A stretch of 64,000 nt of DNA, taken from Saprospiraceae bacterium (GTDB taxonomy: Bacteria; Bacteroidota; Bacteroidia; Chitinophagales; Saprospiraceae). Positions 46,107 to 53,655 of the stretch are shown here, piece by piece. The notes below the pieces were generated by a model. That model saw only the letters and a list, made by a program, of their open reading frames with translations. It searched no databases and was not told the DNA's origin. Location: the NCBI GenBank assembly GCA_016714895.1, contig JADKBV010000001.1, positions 930,001 through 994,000 of the forward strand. Reading direction: 5' to 3'. Numbering within the stretch: position 1 is the first letter of the stretch; every line of letters starts with the position of its first letter. The translations under genes were made by a program, and so were the position numbers.

Positions 46107-47755
46107 ATGTTGAAGAAGGAAGAGGTTTTTTCTTACAAACACGATAAAAAATATGCTAAGGCAGTAGCTTATTTCTCTATGGAATTTGCTATTGACCAAA
46201 GCCTGAAAACATATAGCGGAGGATTAGGCTTTCTTGCAGGCTCCCACATGCGAAGTGCCTATGACCTTAAACAAAATCTGGTAGGAATCGGCATGTTGTG
46301 GAAATACGGCTATTATGATCAGGTCAGAGATATGAATGGGACCATGAAATCCGACTATACCCGAAAATATTATTCTTTCCTTACAGATACCGGAATCATT
46401 TTTCCGGTAGAAGTGCATAGTGCTATCGTATATGTCAAAGCATTTCTGCTGAAACCGGACGTTTTCGGAAGTGCCCCTTTGTTTTTACTCAGCACCGATA
46501 TTGAGCAAAACGACGCTGTTTCACGTACCATCACCAATCGGTTGTACGACTCAAATGAAAGTACCCGGGTGGCTCAGTCTATCGTTTTGGGTATCGGTGG
46601 TGCCCGGCTACTTGAAATCCTCGGAATGTCGATGGATTATTACCACATGAATGAAGGCCATGCCTTACCTTTAGCATTTTACCTGCATGACAAACTGGGT
46701 CTTTGGAAGCTGTACGTGAAAAACTGGTTTTCACCACCCACACACCCGAAAAAGCCGGAAATGAAGAAAGAGATATCCATTTATTAGATAAAATGTCTTT
46801 TTTCTACCACCTAACCAAAGAAGAATTTTGCAAAATATGGGGCGTTGAGGGCAATATGGTCAATTATACCCTGTGTGCTTTGAGAGCTGCCAAAATATCA
46901 AACGCTGTTTCCAAAATGCATGGTGACGTTTCCAGAGAAATGTGGTCAGGTTTTGAAAACATATGCGAAATCACCCATATCACCAACGCACAAAACAAAC
47001 GATTTTGGAAAGATGATATTTTGGAAGAAGCCTCAGAAAAAAACGATACAAAAACCATGTTATCCAGAAAGGTTGACATGAAAAAGGAACTTTTCGAAAC
47101 GGTAGCCGATCAAACCGGAAAATGGTTTGACCCGAATGTATTGACATTGGTCTGGGCAAGACGTTTTGCCGGTTACAAAAGGGCCAATTTATTAACCCTG
47201 CATAAAGAACGATTTGATTCCTTACTAAAAAATACTAAATATCCGATTCAGATTATTTGGGCGGGTAAACCTTATCCTGAAGATTATGGTGCTATTGAAA
47301 TATTTAACGAGTTATTTTGGTTGACCCTACCCTATCCCAACGCCACGGTTTTGACCGGATATGAACTGAATTTGTCCTCAAAACTTAAAAGGGGATCTGA
47401 CGTATGGCTCAACAACCCTAAAATAACCCGTGAAGCATCCGGAACGAGCGGAATGACTGCAGCAATGAACGGAAGCGTCAATTTTTCCATTCCGGATGGA
47501 TGGATCCCTGAATTTGCAAAACACGGCAAAAATTGTTTTCTGATCGATCCTGCAGATGCCTCATGGTCACCGGATAAACAGAATGAAGACGAAGCAACCA
47601 GAATGCTGGATATGTTGGAAAATGAGATATTACCAACATATTACGACAACAAAAAGAAATGGGCGACCATCGTTCGGGAAGGTATCAAAACCGTTGCACC
47701 GGCTTTTGACAGCGACCGCATGGCCGACGAATATTACAGAAAATTGTTTGTATAA
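46107..47755 (+). CDS. Alpha-glucan phosphorylase-like GT35 protein, frameshifted, PLP lysine absent
   Basis: Short glycogen phosphorylase-like protein (about 550 codons). N-terminal YFSMEFAIDQSLKTYSGGLGFLAGSH and WKYGYYDQ are typical. The first frame ends with nonsense at 46787; the second (EAVREKLVFTTHTPEKAGNEERD) carries on to 47755. A missing G in the run 46697-46699 would rejoin them (DKLGSLEAVREK). The PLP-attachment signature EASGx[GS]xMK is EASGTSGMTAAMN here, with Thr for Lys, so PLP cannot be bound covalently as in classical phosphorylases. It could be a PLP-independent glucosyltransferase. A palindrome upstream suggests control. A terminator follows. Confidence 0.82.
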
Positions 47756-47756
47756 A

Positions 47757-47792
47757 ATAAAAAAACCGGACAATTAATTGTCCAGTTTTTTT
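47757..47792. terminator. Bidirectional terminator between convergent genes
   Basis: A-rich run, the 16-bp palindrome GGACAATTAATTGTCC at 47768-47783, then a T run (47786-47792). It can serve both the phosphorylase gene and the minus-strand DUF6249 gene, whose stop codon lies inside it. Confidence 0.75.
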
Positions 47793-48115
47793 GTTTGAAA
47801 ATGACCGATCAGCAAGCCTAAACCACTGACCATAAAGATAGACGCCGGATAGGCAGCATCTCCGATTACGGTAAGTTCTGCCAAAAAGCCTCCAATGATG
47901 ATTCCCAAACCTACACCCATCATGACCAGGGCAAGATTAAGGGTCAGGATTTTCCAGACAGGTGCTGCACGTGGTGCTTTGGGACTGATAAATATTCCTG
48001 CGTCCACTCCTTTTTCAATAAGAGCGAGTCTTTCCTTGTGCCTTGTTGAAAAATATAAATAGGATATACCGAATATCAATAAAAACAAACTGATAAAAAC
48101 CAAAACTGCATCCAT
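47774..48115 (-). CDS. DUF6249-like small membrane protein
   Basis: 113 residues with an N-terminal helix (VLVFISLFLLIFGISYLYF), the typical RHKERLALIEKGVDAGIF segment, and two more helices (ILTLNLALVMMGVGLGIIIGG; IFMVSGLGLLIGH). This pattern fits DUF6249 proteins, which in Bacteroidota often lie next to an ECF sigma factor gene, as here (divergent, start codons 127 bp apart). It may take part in the sigma factor's signal path; its molecular function is unknown. Confidence 0.78.
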   Translation of the reverse strand: MDAVLVFISLFLLIFGISYLYFSTRHKERLALIEKGVDAGIFISPKAPRAAPVWKILTLNLALVMMGVGLGIIIGGFLAELTVIGDAAYPASIFMVSGLGLLIGHFQTKKLDN

Positions 48116-48147
48116 TTTAATAAATTATGATGTTTAAAAACTATTTG

Positions 48148-48155
48148 TATCTTTG
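48148..48155 (+). promoter_or_regulatory. Promoter -7 element TATCTTTG for the sigma factor gene
   Basis: Perfect TAnnTTTG match followed by an 86-bp gap to the ATG at 48242, which suggests a longer leader than elsewhere in the window. No clear -33 at the right distance. Confidence 0.55.
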
Positions 48156-48241
48156 ACAAGTACTTCTTCGGTTTGGTTACACAAAAAATATTTTTTTTCT
48201 TTTACTGTAACCGTAGCAACATTTTGTTTGTCTAAAAAAAT

Positions 48242-48814
48242 ATGGCAATTTCAGAAGATCAATATATTATCGAACAGATTTTATCGGGCAATATTTCTGC
48301 CTTTGAAAATCTTGTCCGAAAATACCAGGATATGGTTTTTACCCTGGCATTCCGGGTATTAAATCATCATGAAGATGCCGAAGAAACAGCGCAGGATGTT
48401 TTTGTAAAAGTTTATAAGTCCCTCTCCGGATTTCAACACAAATCAAATTTCAAAACCTGGATTTACAGGATAACGTATCATGAATCGATCAACCGCCTAA
48501 GATCCAAAAAAAATAAATTTTTTTTGGTCGATCTGGAAGAAGGACTAACAGCGGGATTTAACGACACTAACCAAAATCTTGAATCCGCAGAAGAAAAAAT
48601 GATCATCCGGAAAGTTTTACAAACATTACCTGAAACCGAAAGGGTCATGATTACGTTGTATTATTTTGAAGATATGTCTATCAGAGATATTGCCGCAATC
48701 ACAGAAATGTCCGAAACCAATGTCAAAACAAAATTATTCAGAAGCCGGCAAAAACTTTATGACCTTTTGAAAGATCAACATTCGTTTTTTACATCATTTA
48801 CACACACTACCTGA
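48242..48814 (+). CDS. ECF RNA polymerase sigma factor
   Basis: 190 residues. Sigma region 2 (NLVRKYQDMVFTLAFRVLNHHEDAEETAQDVFVKVYKSL ... FKTWIYRITYHESINRLR) and region 4 (LPETERVMITLYYFEDMSIRDIAAITEMSETNVKTKLFRSRQKL) are both complete. It directs RNA polymerase to a small regulon, often in response to envelope signals. The next gene, 1 bp after its stop, codes for a membrane protein that may be its anti-sigma factor. No DNA target site can be deduced. Confidence 0.93.
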   Translation: MAISEDQYIIEQILSGNISAFENLVRKYQDMVFTLAFRVLNHHEDAEETAQDVFVKVYKSLSGFQHKSNFKTWIYRITYHESINRLRSKKNKFFLVDLEEGLTAGFNDTNQNLESAEEKMIIRKVLQTLPETERVMITLYYFEDMSIRDIAAITEMSETNVKTKLFRSRQKLYDLLKDQHSFFTSFTHTT

Positions 48815-48815
48815 A

Positions 48816-49220
48816 ATGGAACAAGAAGCAGATAAACTTGTCAGAACGTATATCAAAAAAATAGGAGTGGAAAGTCCGGGACAGGATTTTCTTCAATCCG
48901 TGATGTCAAAAATTGAGGTAAAATCGGATTTAGCACCTGTTTTGATCAAAAATGAAGTACTCATTTCCCTTAAAGGATGGTTTTTAATCGGAATGGTGGT
49001 ATTATCTTTATCAGGTATGGTTTTTTTTATAGACAAAGACAGCCAAATACCCGTGCTCATTCAATTTGACACCCAAATATTACAAAACTATTTTTCCATT
49101 TTTATGAGCCGGATATTCGTGGTTGGCATGGTTATCATGGCCTTATTCGTTTTGTTGCATACCTGGATGATCAGCCGAAAATTAGATGCCTGGTATCTTC
49201 GTCATAAACATCACATGTAA
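48816..49220 (+). CDS. Putative anti-sigma-like membrane protein
   Basis: 134 residues. A soluble N-terminal part (EADKLVRTYIKKIGVESPGQDFLQSVMSKIE) is followed by two predicted membrane helices (GWFLIGMVVLSLSGMVFFI; FVVGMVIMALFVLLHTWMI) and a basic tail. No zinc-binding anti-sigma motif (HxxxCxxC) is present, so the anti-sigma role rests on its 1-bp spacing to the sigma gene. I do not recognise a family. Confidence 0.7.
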   Translation: MEQEADKLVRTYIKKIGVESPGQDFLQSVMSKIEVKSDLAPVLIKNEVLISLKGWFLIGMVVLSLSGMVFFIDKDSQIPVLIQFDTQILQNYFSIFMSRIFVVGMVIMALFVLLHTWMISRKLDAWYLRHKHHM

Positions 49221-49442
49221 TCAAAAATCAGGAAAAAAAATAATATCTGTAAAAACCGGAATTTCTTTTTCACCTTATAAACCGGTGACCGGAAACAAAC
49301 GCGATTTTAATTGCCTGTTTGGTGAGAAAATCAAGATTCAATACAACCATAGGCTAAAAAACAAAGAACTTAACGTCAGTTTGACAGGAAGTAGACACTA
49401 AATTTATTTATACATAATGTTTTTTCACCATAAAAAATATTG

Positions 49443-49450
49443 TACCTTTG
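49443..49450 (+). promoter_or_regulatory. Promoter -7 element TACCTTTG for ccmB
   Basis: Perfect TAnnTTTG match 22 bp before the GTG start at 49473. The -33 region is T-rich (TGTTTTTT) rather than a clear TTTG. Confidence 0.55.
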
Positions 49451-49472
49451 AGCCGGTAATTAAAGCCCTCCG

Positions 49473-50123
49473 GTGAATCGAATATCTGAAATATTTCTCA
49501 AAGAACTTGTCGTTGAATTCAGACAAAAATATGCATTAGGAGGAATATTTTTATTCTCAGCAACCATCGTTTTTCTGGTATATAAAGTGTTCAATCAGGT
49601 TTCCGGACTTGAGTGGTCGATCATGTTGTGGATTATCACTTTATTTGCGGGATTAAATGCTATAGTAAAAAGTTTTGTACAGGAAAAAAAAGAAACCTAT
49701 TTATACTATTATTCTTTGTTTAATCCATTGGAACTTATAACGGCAAAACTCATTTACAATGTTTTATTTCTTGGGTTATTGTTTATATCCATTTTGATAT
49801 TTATGTCGTTGTTCCTCGGATTTCCGGTCAAAGATCCTTTTTTGTTTTTTTTGGGATCGTCGCTTGGTCTGACAGGTATTGCCATCATACTGACTTTTGT
49901 ATCATTGATTGCCAATTCCGAACAATCGGGAAGTACCTTAATGTCTGTGTTGTCGATTCCATTGATTTTACCCATTATGATGTTGTTGTTAAAAATAACA
50001 GCCGTAAGCCTTCGTTTGATATCCGATACATCCGTAGATCAGGATGTCTGGATGCTGGCGGGAATTGATGCTATAATGCTTGGAACTGTTATCGTTTTAT
50101 TTCCTTTGTTATGGCGATCATAA
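49473..50123 (+). CDS. ccmB: CcmB, cytochrome c maturation permease
   Basis: 216 residues with six hydrophobic helices. CcmB is the membrane part of the CcmAB(CD) ABC system that releases holo-CcmE during cytochrome c assembly. The N-terminus (ISEIFLKELVVEFRQKYALGGIFLFSA) and the 'FVQEKKETYLYYYSLFNPLELITAKLIYN'-type region fit. The start is GTG 49473, close behind a TACCTTTG box. ATPase gene ccmA is not adjacent here. The ccmC gene follows 16 bp later. Confidence 0.9.
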   Translation: MNRISEIFLKELVVEFRQKYALGGIFLFSATIVFLVYKVFNQVSGLEWSIMLWIITLFAGLNAIVKSFVQEKKETYLYYYSLFNPLELITAKLIYNVLFLGLLFISILIFMSLFLGFPVKDPFLFFLGSSLGLTGIAIILTFVSLIANSEQSGSTLMSVLSIPLILPIMMLLLKITAVSLRLISDTSVDQDVWMLAGIDAIMLGTVIVLFPLLWRS

Positions 50124-50139
50124 ATACAAATCAGCAAAT

Positions 50140-51201
50140 ATGATACAAAAAGGAATGTGGTGGAAACTTTCAGGGATAATCATCTTTCTCTATGTATTAT
50201 GGGGAGGTTTGACGATTCCTTTGCGTCCCGGCATCACATCTATTACACCATCTTCTGCAAAAACAGGAGATACGGTCACTTTAAAAGCTACAGGTTACAA
50301 TACACACTTTGCCTCTGTCAAAAAAGGAAGGGCCTGGTTAAAACTGGATTCCATCCATGCGATCAAATCACTGGATTGGCAATCAACTGACGACAATCAT
50401 GTGTCACTAAGGTTTGTTTTGCCGCAAACATTACCTAATGCCTCCGAAGTTTTTCCATTACATCTGATCATTGATAATGAAACAGACGGAGCCTTTGTAC
50501 ATCCCAATGCTTTGTTTTTGTCTTCATCAATCGAAACACTTTCATTTGATGCAATACCATGGACAAAACACGAATTAAGCCAATTTAACGATCATCAGGG
50601 TATTCAGTTTCCTTACCGAAGTATATTAAATGAAACCATCAGAAATACTTTTTTTCATGTGGCTTTGTGGTTTGCCATGTTTTTATTGTTGATTTTTGGG
50701 GTATATTATTCTATTCAATATTTGCGAACGGCCGATTATGATTTTGACAGAAAAGCTTCGGCGTATACAAATATTGCAGTTTTGTATGGTATCTTCGGTA
50801 TAGTGACAGGATCGGTATGGGCAAAATTTACCTGGAATACTTTTTGGACCAACGACGTCAAACTTAACATGACGGCTATTGCTTTATTGATTTATCTGGC
50901 GTATATCATCCTGAGAGGAATGAATTATGACCAGGACAAAAGAGCGCGGTTGGCAGCCATATATAATATATTTGCCTTTATTGCATTGATTCCGTTGGTT
51001 TTTGTCATCCCTAGAATGACGGATAGTCTTCACCCTGGTAACGGTGGTAATCCGGCACTCGGAGGAGAAGATCTGGATCATACATTAAGGATGTTTTTTT
51101 ATCCTTCAATCATCGCTTTGTTTCTTATCGGAAAATGGATAGCTGAACTGACCATCCGTTTTGAAAGAGTCAAAGATTATTTTTATTTAAAAAACACCTG
51201 A
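50140..51201 (+). CDS. ccmC: CcmC-like heme handling protein
   Basis: 353 residues, longer than E. coli CcmC (245), because of an extra ~110-residue exported segment after the first helix with an IPT/TIG-like look (TSITPSSAKTGDTVTLKATGYN). Then the six-helix CcmC core: FHVALWFAMFLLL (heme-ligand His), SVWAKFTWNTFWTNDVKLNMT, in place of the classical WGxxWxWD motif, and DLDHTLRMFFYPS. The changed tryptophan motif is probably clade-typical. ATG 50140 is chosen because an earlier ORF start (50080) overlaps ccmB. ccmD-like gene 4 bp later. Confidence 0.88.
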   Translation: MIQKGMWWKLSGIIIFLYVLWGGLTIPLRPGITSITPSSAKTGDTVTLKATGYNTHFASVKKGRAWLKLDSIHAIKSLDWQSTDDNHVSLRFVLPQTLPNASEVFPLHLIIDNETDGAFVHPNALFLSSSIETLSFDAIPWTKHELSQFNDHQGIQFPYRSILNETIRNTFFHVALWFAMFLLLIFGVYYSIQYLRTADYDFDRKASAYTNIAVLYGIFGIVTGSVWAKFTWNTFWTNDVKLNMTAIALLIYLAYIILRGMNYDQDKRARLAAIYNIFAFIALIPLVFVIPRMTDSLHPGNGGNPALGGEDLDHTLRMFFYPSIIALFLIGKWIAELTIRFERVKDYFYLKNT

Positions 51202-51205
51202 TCAC

Positions 51206-51436
51206 ATGAATTCAAAATCAATCAGACACTATTTATTGTTGAATATAACATGGATCATGTTATGTATCCTGCCTCTGACAAGTCAGGCTCAAGGCTTGGA
51301 TTTCCTGAGAAGTACAGGAAAAATTTACACAGTCGTGGTTGTAATCGCCATTATTTTTATTGGCCTCGCCATATATTTAATACGTTTAGACAACAAACTT
51401 ACTAAATTAGAAAATCATATTAAAAATGAGCAGTAG
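51206..51436 (+). CDS. CcmD-like small membrane protein
   Basis: 76 residues. An N-terminal signal or helix (YLLLNITWIMLCILPLTSQAQ) is followed by a second helix (IYTVVVVIAIIFIGLAIYLI) and a charged tail (RLDNKLTKLENHIKNEQ), the layout of CcmD, the small partner of CcmC. The position right behind ccmC supports this. Its last 11 bp overlap the start of gdhA, so glutamate dehydrogenase is translationally tied to the ccm operon. Confidence 0.75.
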   Translation: MNSKSIRHYLLLNITWIMLCILPLTSQAQGLDFLRSTGKIYTVVVVIAIIFIGLAIYLIRLDNKLTKLENHIKNEQ

Positions 51437-52850
51437 TAAACAAGCAAAATTTTATGAAAGTGTTCAACGCAATTTTGATATTGCCGCGAGCTACACCGAT
51501 ATCCATCCGGGATTATTGGAACAAATCAAAGTGTGTAATGCCGTTTATCAAATGCGTTTTCCCGTCAAAATTGGAGAAAACTATGAAGTAATCGAGGCCT
51601 ACAGAGTACAGCACAGTCACCACAGATTACCGACAAAAGGGGGTATCCGTTTTTCACACCTGGTCGATCAGGATGAAGTGATGGCGCTTGCGGCTTTGAT
51701 GACCTATAAATGTGCCATCGTAGATGTACCTTTCGGTGGAGCTAAAGGTGGTGTCAAAGTTAGTCCGAGATCGTACACAGAAGAAGAACTTGAGAGAATA
51801 ACCAGAAGATATACCGTTGAGTTGATCCGCAAAAACTTCATCGGGCCTTCAATAGACGTACCCGCTCCGGATTACGGAACTGGTGAAAGAGAAATGGCAT
51901 GGATTCTGGATACATATCAGACCTTTAAAGGCGGTGAAATCGATGCAGCAGGTTGTGTTACGGGTAAACCGGTCAAACAAAATGGTATCAATGGCAGAAC
52001 CGAAGCTACAGGTCGCGGAGTATATTACGCGTTGAGAGAGTTTTTTAAAGACAAAAGAATGGTTGAAAAAATAGGTTCAACCATGGGTATCGCCGGAAAA
52101 ACGATGGTCATTCAAGGTATGGGAAATGTAGGTTCTTATGCAGGGTTGATTTCAGAAGAAGAAGGTGGTGTCAAAATCATCGGATTGTCAGAAATTGAAG
52201 GTACCATTTACAATGCGGATGGTATCAACATGAAAGAAGCTCTTGAGTTCAGAAAACAAAACGGAACCATTATAGGATTCCCGGGATCAACGAAACTTCC
52301 GGAAAGAGGAGATTGGGTAGCTATTGAATGTGATATCTTACTACCTTCCGCTCTGGAATCTGTCATCACCATCGACAATGCCCACAGGGTAAAAGCCAAA
52401 GTCATCGGTGAAGCAGCCAACGGCCCTATTACTGCCAACGCAGAAGAAGTATTGTTGGACAACAATATTGTAATCATCCCGGATATGTTTATCAACGCCG
52501 GTGGTGTAACCGTTTCATATTTTGAATGGTTAAAAAATCTTTCTCACATGCGTTTCGGAAGAATTGACAAAAGATTCAACCAAAACACATATAGCAACCT
52601 TGTCAGCCTGGTCGAAAAACTCACCGGAAAAACCATCGATGAGCGTGAAAAAGCCATTCTGACCAAAGGAGCAGATGAAGTAGATCTGGTAAGATCGGGT
52701 TTGGAAGAAACCATGGTCAACGCCTACGAAAATATCATGGAAGTTTATTGGAAAAACCAACCAAAGATGAGAAGCCTGAGATCGGCTGCTTTCGTCAATG
52801 CCTTGGAAAAAGTAGCCAATGACTACATGACACTTGGTGTATTCCCATAA
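51426..52850 (+). CDS. gdhA: Glutamate dehydrogenase (Glu/Leu/Phe/Val family)
   Basis: 474 residues. It interconverts glutamate and 2-oxoglutarate plus ammonia. Substrate-site motifs PTKGGIRFSHLVDQDEV and CAIVDVPFGGAKGGV (catalytic Lys) are intact; nucleotide-binding GMGNVGSYAG is present; and the C-terminal INAGGVTVSYFEWLKN and AAFVNALEKVA fit. Cofactor preference cannot be told with confidence. The start ATG lies within the ccmD-like gene. A 13-bp inverted repeat follows the stop by 29 bp. Confidence 0.93.
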   Translation: MSSSKQAKFYESVQRNFDIAASYTDIHPGLLEQIKVCNAVYQMRFPVKIGENYEVIEAYRVQHSHHRLPTKGGIRFSHLVDQDEVMALAALMTYKCAIVDVPFGGAKGGVKVSPRSYTEEELERITRRYTVELIRKNFIGPSIDVPAPDYGTGEREMAWILDTYQTFKGGEIDAAGCVTGKPVKQNGINGRTEATGRGVYYALREFFKDKRMVEKIGSTMGIAGKTMVIQGMGNVGSYAGLISEEEGGVKIIGLSEIEGTIYNADGINMKEALEFRKQNGTIIGFPGSTKLPERGDWVAIECDILLPSALESVITIDNAHRVKAKVIGEAANGPITANAEEVLLDNNIVIIPDMFINAGGVTVSYFEWLKNLSHMRFGRIDKRFNQNTYSNLVSLVEKLTGKTIDEREKAILTKGADEVDLVRSGLEETMVNAYENIMEVYWKNQPKMRSLRSAAFVNALEKVANDYMTLGVFP

Positions 52851-52879
52851 TATATCAGGCATTGTAAACAAACCATTTC

Positions 52880-52944
52880 ATTTTCCCCTGAAAACAAAAT
52901 TAAAAAACTTTTTCCAAAAAAGTAATTTGAATTCAGGGGAAAAT
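52880..52944. repeat. 13-bp perfect inverted repeat between gdhA and tRNA-His
   Basis: ATTTTCCCCTGAA (52880-52892) and TTCAGGGGAAAAT (52932-52944) with a 39-nt loop. It could end gdhA transcripts, but no clean T tract follows directly, and the second arm sits within the spacer of the tRNA promoter. Confidence 0.7.
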
Positions 52945-52954
52945 ATTATTTTTG
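52926..52954 (+). promoter_or_regulatory. Promoter of tRNA-His (-33 TTTG, -7 TATTTTTG)
   Basis: TTTG 52926-52929 and TATTTTTG 52947-52954 are 17 bp apart; the tRNA begins 26 bp later. Note that an inverted-repeat arm fills most of the spacer. Confidence 0.6.
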
Positions 52955-52980
52955 CATTCGATTTTAAAAAATCATTGACG

Positions 52981-53054
52981 GAGATTATAGCTCAGTTGGT
53001 TAGAGCATCGGTTTGTGGTACCGAGGGCCGTGGGTTCGAGTCCCATTAGTCTCC
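52981..53054 (+). tRNA. tRNA-His (anticodon GTG)
   Basis: All arms are present: 7-bp acceptor (GAGATTA with TAGTCTC), D arm with GCTC...GAGC, anticodon loop TTGTGGT in a 5-bp stem, T arm with GGTTCGAGTCC. The extra G before the first acceptor base (52980) can pair with C73, the mark of tRNA-His. CCA is not encoded. A terminator follows within 4 bp. Confidence 0.96.
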
Positions 53055-53057
53055 CAT

Positions 53058-53088
53058 AAAGCACCGGAAAATCCGGTGCTTTTTTTTT
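53058..53088 (+). terminator. Rho-independent terminator after tRNA-His
   Basis: AAGCACCGGA, short AAAA loop, TCCGGTGCTT and a run of T. Strong intrinsic terminator just after the tRNA. Confidence 0.9.
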
Positions 53089-53315
53089 AGTTTAACTAAA
53101 GTACCTTAAACCCGGAATCCGCATTAGAAATTTATTGTCCAAAAAAATGACCTCATAATTATCCTGTTTTATTTGAAGCAATAATTCGCATTAGAAATCA
53201 ACTTCAAAAAAATCCGGCTCATTTCTTACTTTTTTTGACTTACATTATATTAATGAATGTAAAAGATATTTAAACATAACTAATTTTTATCTTTGCAAAA
53301 ATAGGTTAAACTCTT
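53089..53315. other. Gene-free stretch after tRNA-His
   Basis: No ORF or RNA gene is evident. It contains a TATCTTTG -7 box (53288-53295) for the short ORF that follows at 53316, and two similar GCATTAGAAAT segments (53122, 53189) of unknown meaning. Confidence 0.5.
53288..53295 (+). promoter_or_regulatory. Promoter -7 element TATCTTTG
   Basis: Perfect TAnnTTTG box 20 bp before the ATG at 53316. It serves only a 32-codon ORF. Confidence 0.5.
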
Positions 53316-53414
53316 ATGATAATTTTTTTAAAAAAAATATACACAACAGTACTGCTTCTTTTCATCACATCCCTGACATATGCACAGATGATTGACAGGA
53401 TTATGGAATTCTAA
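53316..53414 (+). pseudogene. Signal-peptide ORF cut short, secreted-gene remnant or micropeptide
   Basis: A 32-codon ORF with a proper signal peptide (VLLLFITSLTYAQ) and then only MIDRIMEF before the stop. In another frame the sequence continues as GILTNTNIFPEPISKRSF and ends at a TAG at 53511, which looks like protein sequence, so the most likely reading is a frameshifted remnant of a small secreted protein gene. A promoter box is kept. A true micropeptide is the other option. Confidence 0.4.
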
Positions 53415-53655
53415 CAAACACGAATATATTTCCTGAACCGATCTCAAAACGGTCATTTTTAAGGAATTACAGGTTCACGGGAATGATGATTTTTAAGCGT
53501 TTAATGTATTAGTATAGATAGCTGAGTAGGAACATCGTGGGGTCCCCTGTTTTTTGATTTTTAATTGTTTTATAGCAACCACTATGTCCGTAAGGTTGCT
53601 TGTGAATCCTGAGTCAAGATTTCAATCGGAAAAATTGTGTCTTCGTAAAGCTCGT
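53415..53655. other. Intergenic stretch with a possible weak hairpin
   Basis: The first part holds the shifted frame of the remnant ORF. At 53531-53555 AACA...GGGGTCCCC...TGTT followed by T residues could form a weak plus-strand terminator. GTTCACGGGA (53473-53482) resembles the core of the duplicated 15-mer at 9.8-9.95 kb. Confidence 0.35.

Noticed and set aside
49186..49401. 71-residue plus-strand ORF between the anti-sigma-like gene and ccmB
   Set aside because: It overlaps the end of the upstream gene, has no promoter or recognisable domain and an unusual composition; probably chance.
53316..53655. Insertion sequence remnant near the tRNA-His gene
   Set aside because: No terminal inverted repeats, transposase fragments or target-site duplications were seen; only the short ORF remnant is visible.
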